From: a virus
Virus record (IMG/VR): IMGVR_UViG_3300043775_003604
Location: 1 to 44,113 of that record
Reading direction: 5' to 3' (one strand)
DNA: 44,113 nucleotides
Shown here: positions 22,996-30,830 of the stretch, piece after piece
Layout of the letters: the number at the start of each line of letters is the position of its first letter
Numbering within the stretch: position 1 is the first letter of the stretch
Translations under genes and position numbers: made by a program
Notes under the pieces: generated by a model
What the model saw: the letters and a program-made list of their open reading frames with translations, nothing else
Told to the model about the DNA's origin: nothing
Database searches by the model: none

Positions 22996-24801
22996 ATGGG
23001 AGCATTATTAGAATCAGGTCTTGTTGGTAACATCGGTCTTAAACACCTTAAAGTTATCAAAGAAGATACAATTAGCAAATGGGATAAATTAGGATTCCTA
23101 GACGGTCTTAAAGGACACATTAAAGAGAACATGGCACAACTTTATGAAAACCAAGCATCTCACCTAATCAACGAAGCAGCATCAACAGATAGTTCAGGTT
23201 CATTTGAAACTGTAGTTTTCCCTATCGTAAGACGCGTATTCTCTAAATTGTTGGCTAACGATTTAGTATCTGTACAAGCAATGAACTTACCTATCGGTAA
23301 ATTGTTCTACTTCGTACCTAAAATCCAAGCTTACCAAAATGGTCAAGACCCTACTGCTGGTGGTACTCACTACTCTCCACTTGGAGCGCCTAATGGTCCT
23401 GCATCTCAAGGTGCTGGATATTCAACAGGTGACAAAAACCTTTATGATAGATTTTATGAAGGGGCTGAACCGGCATTAGATCCACCAGGACTTTTTGATT
23501 ATTCTAAAGGTACATTCTCGGCAATCACTTCAAGTGCAGTAAGTACAGTATATTGGTCTAATGGTCAATTAATCCCTTCCGGTTATACGGCAGGTGAGTA
23601 CAGAAAAGTATTACTTGTACTTTCTGGATTCTCTAACGCAGGTGCAGGAAAACTTATCGGACCTGATGGTCAAGAAATGGATAACGAAGCATTCCTTTCT
23701 GATTTACACGTAAATGCTGTTACAACTGCGGGTGGTGCATTCTCAGGAGCAGGTTCAGGAAACCTATTATTTAGAGTAGTTACTCAAAAATATGGTAAAG
23801 GAATCGTACAATATGGTGTACAAACTTCAACTACATTCCCTACTGATGGAAATGGTGGTTCATATGACAATCTTTGTACACCTAACGGACTTATCTACTT
23901 AGAAGTTGATTTACAAGTTCCATGTGCTATTGGTGCTGATTCACTTGACGGATACTCTGGTTTAACAACTACTATCGCTGGTAGTGCGGTTGCCGGATCT
24001 GCATTTACTGCATCATATAGAGTTTACAAAGAATTGGAATTTGAAGATCAAATTGGTGAAGTTTCTTTTGACCTTGAGTCAGTTACTGTATCTGTTACAG
24101 AAAGAAAACTAAGAGCACAATGGTCTCCTGAATTGGCACAAGACGTTTCTGCATTCCATAACATCGACGCTGAGGCTGAATTAACAGCTTTATTGTCTGA
24201 GCAAGTGGCAGCAGAAATTGACCGTGAAATTCTTCGTGACTTGAGAAAAGGTGCGGCTTGGACATTACGTTGGGATTACAACGGATGGAAAAGAGGTACT
24301 TCAGCGAATCCGTTGACTCAGTACACTCAAAAAGACTGGAACCAAACGTTGATCACAGCAATCAACCAAATTTCAGCACAAATTCACAAATCTACACTTA
24401 GAGGTGGAGCTAACTGGATCGTAGTATCTTCTGAAATCTCAGCTATTTTTGATGATTTAGAATACTTCCACGTATCTAACGCTTCTCCTGAGCAAGATCA
24501 GTATAACATGGGTATTGAAAGAGTTGGTACTCTTGCAGGACGTTACCAAGTTTATCGTGATCCTTACTTCCCACCAAACACAATCTTGTTGGGTCACAAA
24601 GGAACATCATTGTTAGACACAGGATATGTTTACGCACCGTACGTACCTCTACAATTGACTCCTACAATGTACAATCCATTTAACTTTACTCCGATTAAAG
24701 GAATTATGACAAGATACGCGAAGAAAATGGTGAATAACCGTTTCTACGGACGTATCACTGTTGATGGAGTACGTACATTTGATCTTAGAGAATTGAGATA
24801 A
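22996..24801 (+). CDS. 23: Major capsid protein (T4 gp23-like)
   Basis: 601 residues. The N-terminal propeptide carries AQLYENQASHLINE with a likely gp21-type cleavage after E60 (LINE before AASTD), parallel to T4 gp23 cleavage after FLTE. The body has the HK97-fold signature region VVFPIVRRVFSKLLANDLVSVQAMNLPIGKLFYFVP, the ELTALLSEQVAAEIDREILR helix and GRYQVYRDPYFPPNTILLGHKG. The codons look highly expressed (many GGT, GCA, CGT; more C-ending codons than neighbouring genes). A strong terminator follows. Confidence 0.96.
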   Translation: MGALLESGLVGNIGLKHLKVIKEDTISKWDKLGFLDGLKGHIKENMAQLYENQASHLINEAASTDSSGSFETVVFPIVRRVFSKLLANDLVSVQAMNLPIGKLFYFVPKIQAYQNGQDPTAGGTHYSPLGAPNGPASQGAGYSTGDKNLYDRFYEGAEPALDPPGLFDYSKGTFSAITSSAVSTVYWSNGQLIPSGYTAGEYRKVLLVLSGFSNAGAGKLIGPDGQEMDNEAFLSDLHVNAVTTAGGAFSGAGSGNLLFRVVTQKYGKGIVQYGVQTSTTFPTDGNGGSYDNLCTPNGLIYLEVDLQVPCAIGADSLDGYSGLTTTIAGSAVAGSAFTASYRVYKELEFEDQIGEVSFDLESVTVSVTERKLRAQWSPELAQDVSAFHNIDAEAELTALLSEQVAAEIDREILRDLRKGAAWTLRWDYNGWKRGTSANPLTQYTQKDWNQTLITAINQISAQIHKSTLRGGANWIVVSSEISAIFDDLEYFHVSNASPEQDQYNMGIERVGTLAGRYQVYRDPYFPPNTILLGHKGTSLLDTGYVYAPYVPLQLTPTMYNPFNFTPIKGIMTRYAKKMVNNRFYGRITVDGVRTFDLRELR

Positions 24802-24820
24802 TCGTTCATCTATAGAACAT

Positions 24821-24856
24821 AAAAAAGGGTGGTATTTATTTATCACCCTTTTTTTA
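24821..24856 (+). terminator. Terminator after the capsid gene
   Basis: AAAAAGGGTG and CACCCTTTTT form a long stem with an AT loop, 19 bases after the capsid stop codon, followed by T residues. Confidence 0.85.
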
Positions 24857-24903
24857 TTTTATGATAGGTGTAAAAATGAATGGACTATAATTTTATTTTT
24901 ATT

Positions 24904-24911
24904 ATATTTAT
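24904..24911 (+). promoter_or_regulatory. ATATTTAT late-promoter-like motif
   Basis: 32 bases before the TTG of the small ORF at 24944, in the 363-base gap after the capsid gene. Confidence 0.35.
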
Positions 24912-24943
24912 ATAAAAATAATTTAAAAAAAAGATATCCAAAT

Positions 24944-25039
24944 TTGGATTTATCTAAAACGGAAAAGGAGTTAACAACTGAATTAGGTTTTGATAAAATA
25001 TGGGACTGTGGACTTTTTAAATATGAATTAATCCTTTAA
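24944..25039 (+). other. Possible small ORF or gene remnant without ATG
   Basis: The frame from AAAAGATATCCA to TAA 25037-25039 reads protein-like (RYPNLDLSKTEKELTTELGF, then DKIWDCGLFKYELIL). No ATG precedes it in frame; a TTG at 24944 would give 31 residues. The rest of the gap 24857-25163 is AT-rich sequence with promoter-like motifs and no other gene that I can see. It may be the tail of a lost gene or a genuine small gene with a non-ATG start. Confidence 0.35.
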
Positions 25040-25136
25040 TTGCTCAGTCAAAACACCATTTTGAAAAAAAAATAAATTTTTAATCTTTATTATTAGTTTT
25101 ATTAAGTATTTATAAGTATTTTTATTTTTAAAAAAG

Positions 25137-25144
25137 ATATTTAT
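25137..25144 (+). promoter_or_regulatory. ATATTTAT late-promoter-like motif
   Basis: 19 bases before ATG 25164 of the secreted surface protein; a related AGTATTTATAAGT lies about 30 bases further upstream. Confidence 0.5.
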
Positions 25145-25163
25145 TATATATAAAACCATAATT

Positions 25164-27959
25164 ATGAAAAATTTACTATTATTATTTTTGACTTTTTTAT
25201 TTAGTCTATTTTCTTACGGACAAACAACAGCGTTCAGTGAAACATTTGAAGGTACAACTCAACAGTTAATTTTAGTTAATGGATCCCAAACCAACAAATG
25301 GTACCACGGAACTACAACTAGTGGTTATTGTGCTGGTGTAAAGGGTCTTAACATAAGTAATAATGGAACCACTTATGCCTACACTATAACATCAACATCT
25401 AGAGTACACGCTTATTTTGATGTAGCTATTCCAGCAGGTGCAACCAGTATAACTCTAAACTATACATGTAAAGTAAATGGGGAAGCAAATTATGACGATA
25501 TCCGAGTATGGTCCTGTCCTAATACATTTACCCCAACAGCGGGAACTGCAATCACAACATCAAATGGTACTTTAGTTACAACAAGACAAGGTATATCAAG
25601 TTGTACTGCCCAAACACATACTCTAACAGGAATTGCAGGAACAACACGAAGAATAGTATTCCAATGGAGAAATGATAATGGTGGAGGATCAGGATCAGCG
25701 TCTATTGATAACATAACATTTACATATGTTCCTGTATCAACAGTACCAACTTGTGCTAGTCTTTCTTCACCATCCAATGGTGCCACCAACCGTCCTCTAA
25801 ACCAAACCATATCTTGGGCATCAACAGCGGGAGCTACAGGTTACGATGTTTATTTTGGAACTGCATCAAACCCACCATTAGTATCCTCAAATCAAGCAGG
25901 AACTACTTACAATCCAGGTACGTTGAATGCTAACACTACTTATTATCATAAAATTGTTCCACGAAATTCTGTTGGACCGGCAACTGGGTGTAATACTTGG
26001 TCTTTTACAACATTAAATCCACCATCAAACGATAATTGTTCAGGGGCAACTAGTTTACCTTGTGGTACTTCTAGTTTAGCAGGAACAACAGTAAATGCCG
26101 TTTCTGAGACAGCACCTAATTCATCTACAACGGGTACAATGGGTGTATGGTATACATTTGTTGGGGATGGTCAATCAACAACAATAACTGTAGTACAAAG
26201 TTTAGACACTCGTTTATTAGTATTAACAAGTGGTACTGGATCTTGTGGTGGGACATATACCACAGTCGCTAATGTTGATAATATAACAAGTACAAATGAA
26301 ACAACAACATTTACAGCAATTAATGGAACTGCGTATTTTATTTATATCGGTCATTGGAATTCTACCACCACAACAGGTACTTTCACTATAAGTAGAACTT
26401 GTGTAACACCCCCAACAAACAATAACTGCTCAAGTGCTCCATCATTAACAGTAAACTCAGGAACTTCATGTACATCACCAACTAATGGGACAACTGTTGG
26501 AGCAACCCAATCCTCAACATCTTGTGCCGGAACAGCGGATGATGATGTTTGGTATTCTTTTGTTGCTACCCAAACTAGCCAAACCATAACTGTAACACCA
26601 GGAACAATGTCAGACGCTGTTTTTCAAGTTTATAGTGGAACTTGTAGTGGATTAACATCTTTAGCTTGTATTGATAATACATTGGGGTCCTCATCAGAAA
26701 CAACCACAGTCACTAGTCTAACAATAGGATCAACGTACTATGTTAGGGTTCATAGTTATGGTAATGGTACAGGACAAGGAACATTCTCAATTTGTGCGAC
26801 TTCACCTTGTTCAACACCTACAACATCAGGTACTTTAGAGGCAAACAAAACATCAACAACTGTAAATGATGCGGTTACATTTACAACTACAGGGAATGGT
26901 GGTACTACAACAAAATTTGAATGGTCATTTGATAACTTTTCAACAGTTGCAGGATCAGTAAACAACCCAGCAAACCCATACACTCTTATATTAAACATAC
27001 AGCAACCAACTATGTGGTTTAGAACCACTTCAGTTAGTGGTGCTTGCCCAGCTGGAGTTACCTCACCAGTATCAGTTACTTTACAATCTGCTCCACCATA
27101 CGTTTATGGAACAGACGATGGTGATTATATTTCAAATGTTACTTTAAACACAATAAATAACAACTCAACATATGATCCACCACTAGGGGATTCATATCAA
27201 GACTTTACCTCCATTTCAACAACATTGGTTAGAGGAGCAAATTATACAATATTTGTTTCTAGTCCTGTAACATTCTTAGGGTCTGCATCCGGTTATGCTG
27301 CTTGGATAGATTTTGATAATGATGGTATATTTGAGGTGTCAGAAAATATAATGCAAAAATCTCCATCAACAACTCAATCACAATCATTTACGGTACCTTC
27401 AGATGCAGCAACAGGACTTGTTAAAATGCGTGTATTGTCAAGATGGAATGGTACCCCAACAACAGATGCGTATAATTCAGCAGGGTACAATTATGGTGAA
27501 GTGGAGGAATACAGAGTGTCTATTGAAAGTGCACTACCAATTGAATTATCATCATTTAATGGTTTTAACAAAGGTAAAAATAATCACATATTTTGGGTAA
27601 CCTCATCAGAACAAAACACAAGTCATTTTAACTTACAAAAAAGTAGAGATGGTGAAAATTGGGAAACTGTAGTCACACTAAATGCTGCGGGTAATTCAAA
27701 CACACAAATTGACTATGATGTTGTTGATTATAAAGTAGATCCAATTATTAATTACTATAGATTACAACAATACGATAACGATGGGGTTTATGAAACTTTT
27801 GGTCCAATATCAATCAATAATACGGATTTGGGTAATCAAAAAACAATCGTTAAATATATTAACTTAAACGGACAAGAAATAGATCCTAACAGACTTGGTT
27901 TAATGGATGTTTACATTGAGGTCTACGACGACGGAACTATGAGAAAAGTGATTAAATGA
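25164..27959 (+). CDS. Secreted multidomain surface protein with GEVED and T9SS-like C-terminal regions
   Basis: 931 residues. The N-terminus is a Sec signal peptide (MKNLLLLFLTFLFSLFSYGQ). A jelly-roll-like domain follows (~25-190), then a fibronectin III-like domain (~195-285, PSNGATNRPLNQTISW). Two related beta-sandwich repeats come next (~287-415 and ~417-545, both opening with NNxCS and closing with GTFTISxTC or GTFSICAT), then an Ig-like part, a GEVED-type domain (~645-790: YAAWIDFDNDGIF and YGEVEEYRVSIE) and a C-terminal ~140 residues beginning LPIELSSFNGF and ending YIEVYDDGTMRKVIK, which resembles type IX secretion sorting domains of Bacteroidota. This is the architecture of a host cell-surface adhesin, placed just after the phage capsid gene. 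It overlaps the next gene by 4 bases. Confidence 0.85.
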   Translation: MKNLLLLFLTFLFSLFSYGQTTAFSETFEGTTQQLILVNGSQTNKWYHGTTTSGYCAGVKGLNISNNGTTYAYTITSTSRVHAYFDVAIPAGATSITLNYTCKVNGEANYDDIRVWSCPNTFTPTAGTAITTSNGTLVTTRQGISSCTAQTHTLTGIAGTTRRIVFQWRNDNGGGSGSASIDNITFTYVPVSTVPTCASLSSPSNGATNRPLNQTISWASTAGATGYDVYFGTASNPPLVSSNQAGTTYNPGTLNANTTYYHKIVPRNSVGPATGCNTWSFTTLNPPSNDNCSGATSLPCGTSSLAGTTVNAVSETAPNSSTTGTMGVWYTFVGDGQSTTITVVQSLDTRLLVLTSGTGSCGGTYTTVANVDNITSTNETTTFTAINGTAYFIYIGHWNSTTTTGTFTISRTCVTPPTNNNCSSAPSLTVNSGTSCTSPTNGTTVGATQSSTSCAGTADDDVWYSFVATQTSQTITVTPGTMSDAVFQVYSGTCSGLTSLACIDNTLGSSSETTTVTSLTIGSTYYVRVHSYGNGTGQGTFSICATSPCSTPTTSGTLEANKTSTTVNDAVTFTTTGNGGTTTKFEWSFDNFSTVAGSVNNPANPYTLILNIQQPTMWFRTTSVSGACPAGVTSPVSVTLQSAPPYVYGTDDGDYISNVTLNTINNNSTYDPPLGDSYQDFTSISTTLVRGANYTIFVSSPVTFLGSASGYAAWIDFDNDGIFEVSENIMQKSPSTTQSQSFTVPSDAATGLVKMRVLSRWNGTPTTDAYNSAGYNYGEVEEYRVSIESALPIELSSFNGFNKGKNNHIFWVTSSEQNTSHFNLQKSRDGENWETVVTLNAAGNSNTQIDYDVVDYKVDPIINYYRLQQYDNDGVYETFGPISINNTDLGNQKTIVKYINLNGQEIDPNRLGLMDVYIEVYDDGTMRKVIK

Positions 27960-28426
27960 TAACTAAATTTGAATTTTATAAAAGGTTGTTCACGGCAGTA
28001 ATTGCTTTGTTACAACCTTTTATTATTTATTTTAGTTGTGGACATTTAGAATCTATTTCTCAATCTTGGAATACCCCCTTACAACCACTTTTTATTTTTA
28101 CAAATGCACTTGTTAGTTATTTCTTTTTTGATCTTCCTAAATGGAGAATTTCTGCGGTTTTGATATTACTTTTAACTGTGTTTTCTGTTGAAAGTCATAT
28201 GTTGTTACACAACGTACTTGCCATATTATTTTTTATCTCCTGCGTATTTCCCTTGTGGTCAATAAAAAGATTCAGGTTCTATTTACCCATTTATTTATTG
28301 TCAATTATTTTTTTATTTTTTGATCAACTTTTTTGGTCTGAAACATGGTCAATTGTAACTCTTTGTTTTTATCATGTACATTTGATGATATATGGATATT
28401 TATTAAATAATGAAAGACACCATTAG
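27956..28426 (+). CDS. Multi-spanning membrane protein
   Basis: 156 residues with about five hydrophobic helices (LFTAVIALLQPFIIYF; PLFIFTNALVSYFFF; ISAVLILLLTVFSV; LLHNVLAILFFISCVFPLW; LPIYLLSIIFLFF) and His-containing loops. Its ATG overlaps the stop of the surface-protein gene (ATGA), so the two are translationally coupled, and its end overlaps the next start. A role in export or anchoring of the surface protein, or in host takeover, is possible. The family is not recognised. Confidence 0.7.
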   Translation: MITKFEFYKRLFTAVIALLQPFIIYFSCGHLESISQSWNTPLQPLFIFTNALVSYFFFDLPKWRISAVLILLLTVFSVESHMLLHNVLAILFFISCVFPLWSIKRFRFYLPIYLLSIIFLFFDQLFWSETWSIVTLCFYHVHLMIYGYLLNNERHH

Positions 28427-29558
28427 AAAAATAATTAAAGAAGCGGACACTAGTCGATATGGGGGTTATTATACGGGACCTCTAACTATGGGTGAAATAG
28501 ATTGGGACAAATCTGCTCTTGGACCTTTTACTAAAAAAGTATCAAATTTTTTTAATGCGGATTTACAATATGATAGTTATGATGGGACTTTAGATTCGCA
28601 TAAAAAAGATAGTAAAAAATTAGAATCAAAATCAAAAAGAATTTCAAAATATATTAAAAAACACCCACAAGCAAACGATGAAGATGGTGGTATTATAAAT
28701 CAAACACCAGGTAAAGGTAAAAAAATTGTACCCATTAAAGAATGGATTGAACTTGATAAAATCAATCTAAACGAAGATTTAGCGGTTTGGTTTGGTACTA
28801 AAAAGAAACCTAAAGGATCTAAACAACCAAAAGGGCCTTGGGTTAACATTTGTAAAAAGGTTGATGGTAAACATCCTCCTTGTGGTAGATCTAATACAGA
28901 TAAAGGTGGTTATCCTAAATGTAGAGCTGCGGGTGTTGCTGGTAAAATGAGTGATAGTGAAAAAAAGGCGGCTTGCCAACAAAAAAGAAGTGCAGAAAAA
29001 AAAGATACTCAAACAGGTAAAGGTCAAAAACCAATAATGACAAGTTATAAAAAGAAAAAAACAAATGAAGATATGAAAAGAATAGTTAGATTAACTGAAA
29101 ACGATTTAAGTAGAATCGTAAAAAGGGTTTTAAAGGAAAGTTTTTTAAATAAAGACTTATCTAATATTCCTGATAATTTGAAGCAATCACCAATAAGTTT
29201 AAGATGTATTGGAGTACCAACTGGCAATAACCCAAGCGGATCAACAAAACGATATTTTGATTATTTAATTACTGATTATAATGATTCGGGCGGAATTGAA
29301 AGATTTTTCTTTTCTAAACAATCTGAAAATTTAGACGCGAGTTTTGGGTCAGATAATCAAAAATCCGATCTACGATTAGATGTTGTCCCAATTGAAAGTG
29401 CATCATTAAGATCAATATTTAGACTTGATAATTCGGATCAATTCTTGTTAAAACATACTTACGCAAATGAGCCATATTATTGTTCTGTAAACCAAGAAAG
29501 TAATACTTGGAAAACCTATTTTGATAACTTAGGGGTAGCCACAGACATCAATGTTTAA
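28410..29558 (+). CDS. DUF5872-like protein with a second phage module
   Basis: 382 residues. The N-terminus MKDTIRKIIKEAD is a short basic amphipathic helix. Residues ~130-200 (AVWFGTKKKPKGSKQPKGPW, then NICKKVDGKHPPCGR and GGYPKCRAAGVAGKMSDSEK) match the Cys/Lys-rich DUF5872 type found in phages and large viruses. At M222 (29073) a new phage-protein-like N-terminus begins (MKRIVRLTENDLSRIV and then KRVLKES), followed by a ~140-residue beta domain. It looks like a fusion of two once separate genes. The function is unknown; basic composition and the IIKE/VLKE sites suggest a packaged internal head protein (inference). Confidence 0.7.
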   Translation: MKDTIRKIIKEADTSRYGGYYTGPLTMGEIDWDKSALGPFTKKVSNFFNADLQYDSYDGTLDSHKKDSKKLESKSKRISKYIKKHPQANDEDGGIINQTPGKGKKIVPIKEWIELDKINLNEDLAVWFGTKKKPKGSKQPKGPWVNICKKVDGKHPPCGRSNTDKGGYPKCRAAGVAGKMSDSEKKAACQQKRSAEKKDTQTGKGQKPIMTSYKKKKTNEDMKRIVRLTENDLSRIVKRVLKESFLNKDLSNIPDNLKQSPISLRCIGVPTGNNPSGSTKRYFDYLITDYNDSGGIERFFFSKQSENLDASFGSDNQKSDLRLDVVPIESASLRSIFRLDNSDQFLLKHTYANEPYYCSVNQESNTWKTYFDNLGVATDINV

Positions 29559-29793
29559 CTAAAGTAATTAAACTATCAACTTGATTTCTAGAATATACTA
29601 AATTATCTCTAATCAACATAACTTCTTCTTCACTAAGGGTTCCTAACCATTCTGCAAAACGATCCTGTTCGCTTAGGTTAGTGTTAACCGACTCGACTTG
29701 AGGGTACGTAACTTGTTTTGTTGAATAACAATTATGTGTTTTACAGCTTGTTATAAACAAAGTAAAAATAAATAATAATTTAAAAGATTTCAT
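29548..29793 (-). CDS. Small lipoprotein
   Basis: 81 residues from ATG 29793, with a lipoprotein signal (MKSFKLLFIFTLFITSC, lipobox FITSC, lipidated Cys17). An upstream ATG at 29835 would put 14 residues in front of it and is rejected. The mature part is short and helical (LSEQDRFAEWLGTLSEEEVM). It could be an outer-membrane spanin, a superinfection-exclusion lipoprotein or another envelope protein; sequence alone does not decide. Its stop overlaps the plus gene end by 11 bases. Confidence 0.65.
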   Translation of the reverse strand: MKSFKLLFIFTLFITSCKTHNCYSTKQVTYPQVESVNTNLSEQDRFAEWLGTLSEEEVMLIRDNLVYSRNQVDSLITLVKH

Positions 29794-29841
29794 ATTTTGA
29801 TTATTTCTACAAATATAATACTTTTTTAGACACAAACAAAT

Positions 29842-30324
29842 TTATTTATTTATTTTTTTTAAAAAGTCAACCCAAATGTCTAACTCAGTTTCATTTCTAC
29901 CAATATTCGCTGAGTAACAAGTTAAAACAACATTATCTTTTGTATAACCTTTGTTTCTGTCTAAACGATCAATTGATGGTTGTTGAGGGTGTTTTTTTGT
30001 TTCTGAAGGTAATAGACGAACATTAAACCAATAGCAAAGACCGTTTTGTTTTTCATATAATTCATTTATAAAATCAACTGTGAGATCATTTTCTAATTTT
30101 CTATGTTTAGAGTCGTTAATTAGTGTATTTTGCCATAATCTGACCCTTCTTTCTTTTTGTTTTGTGCTTTCTGTTTCTTTATGAGTTGGGTCCATTCTTT
30201 TTTTTCTTTTATAAACCCTTGTCACAATTAAAATACATTCTTTACATCTATTACCCCTTTGCGTTTTATAAAAATCATTTTCTGTTTTTACTATCCTGCA
30301 TTTACTACACATCCGTTTATCCAT
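29842..30324 (-). CDS. HNH endonuclease-like protein
   Basis: 160 residues from ATG 30324, chosen because the ATATTTAT motif lies 4 bases upstream; an ATG at 30348 would add 8 residues. The N-terminal zinc ribbon is CSKC...RCKEC. The C-terminal part has NGLCYWFNVRLLP and PSIDRLDRNKGYTKDNVVLTC, the usual order of a phage free-standing HNH enzyme. The zinc ligands are partly lost (CYWF instead of CxxC), so activity is uncertain. Such proteins are often homing endonucleases next to structural genes. Confidence 0.75.
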   Translation of the reverse strand: MDKRMCSKCRIVKTENDFYKTQRGNRCKECILIVTRVYKRKKRMDPTHKETESTKQKERRVRLWQNTLINDSKHRKLENDLTVDFINELYEKQNGLCYWFNVRLLPSETKKHPQQPSIDRLDRNKGYTKDNVVLTCYSANIGRNETELDIWVDFLKKINK

Positions 30325-30328
30325 ACTA

Positions 30329-30336
30329 ATAAATAT
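30329..30336 (-). promoter_or_regulatory. ATATTTAT late-promoter-like motif
   Basis: On the minus strand 4 bases before ATG 30324 of the HNH gene and after the terminator of the gene upstream. Confidence 0.5.
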
Positions 30337-30354
30337 ATGGATAAACATAAAAAA

Positions 30355-30382
30355 ACAAAAAAAGAGACAACGTCTCTTTTAA
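30355..30382 (-). terminator. Terminator after the tail operon
   Basis: Minus strand AAAAGAGAC-GTT-GTCTCTTTT stem followed by T residues, directly behind the stop codon of the gene ending at 30386; it ends the long minus-strand structural operon. Confidence 0.85.
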
Positions 30383-30385
30383 ATT

Positions 30386-30829
30386 TTAACAATATGCTCC
30401 TGAACAACGTTTTTTTCCGTCAAGACCTTTGATTTTACCCTTACAAACTTGAACCGCATGTCCATTTGAATACGCAGAAGGGTGAACGTCGTATTTGGCT
30501 TTAGCTGAGGCAATACCACGAGCACATAATTTTGTCCCTGTTTTTTTTCTACCCTCCATCATCATATCATCATCTTCGTAGTCGGATCCTTTAATTTCAT
30601 TCATCAAAAAATCAAACACCTGATCCATATTATTTTTTGCTTCCGAGATGTGATCTTGAGCCCAATCATGACCTTCTTCTAAAATTTGTTCTATTTGATT
30701 TTGATCCATGTCTAATAACATTTCACATTGTCTTTTCATTTGTTCTAAATTAGAAAAAAACATATACCTTGTACTTCTTTCCTGTGTTTCTTTTAAAACT
30801 TTTCTAATAACTTTTGATAAATTATCCAT
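30386..30829 (-). CDS. Small Cys/Lys-rich phage protein with a KLCARG domain
   Basis: 147 residues. The N-terminus MDNLSKVIRKVLKETQERS is a basic helix ending in a VLKE site. A helical acidic middle follows. The C-terminal ~55 residues (TKLCARGIASAKAKYDVHPS, then AYSNGHAVQVCKGKIKG and KKRCSGAYC) match a small Cys/Lys-rich domain common in T4-like cyanophages and other large phages (KLCARGKAAAKRKF type), of unknown function. It is the last gene of the minus-strand tail block, followed by a terminator. Confidence 0.7.
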   Translation of the reverse strand: MDNLSKVIRKVLKETQERSTRYMFFSNLEQMKRQCEMLLDMDQNQIEQILEEGHDWAQDHISEAKNNMDQVFDFLMNEIKGSDYEDDDMMMEGRKKTGTKLCARGIASAKAKYDVHPSAYSNGHAVQVCKGKIKGLDGKKRCSGAYC

Positions 30830-30830
30830 A

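Noticed and set aside
25490-25810. Minus-strand ORF inside the surface-protein gene
   Set aside because: It is a shadow of the Thr-rich plus-strand frame, which has clear domains.
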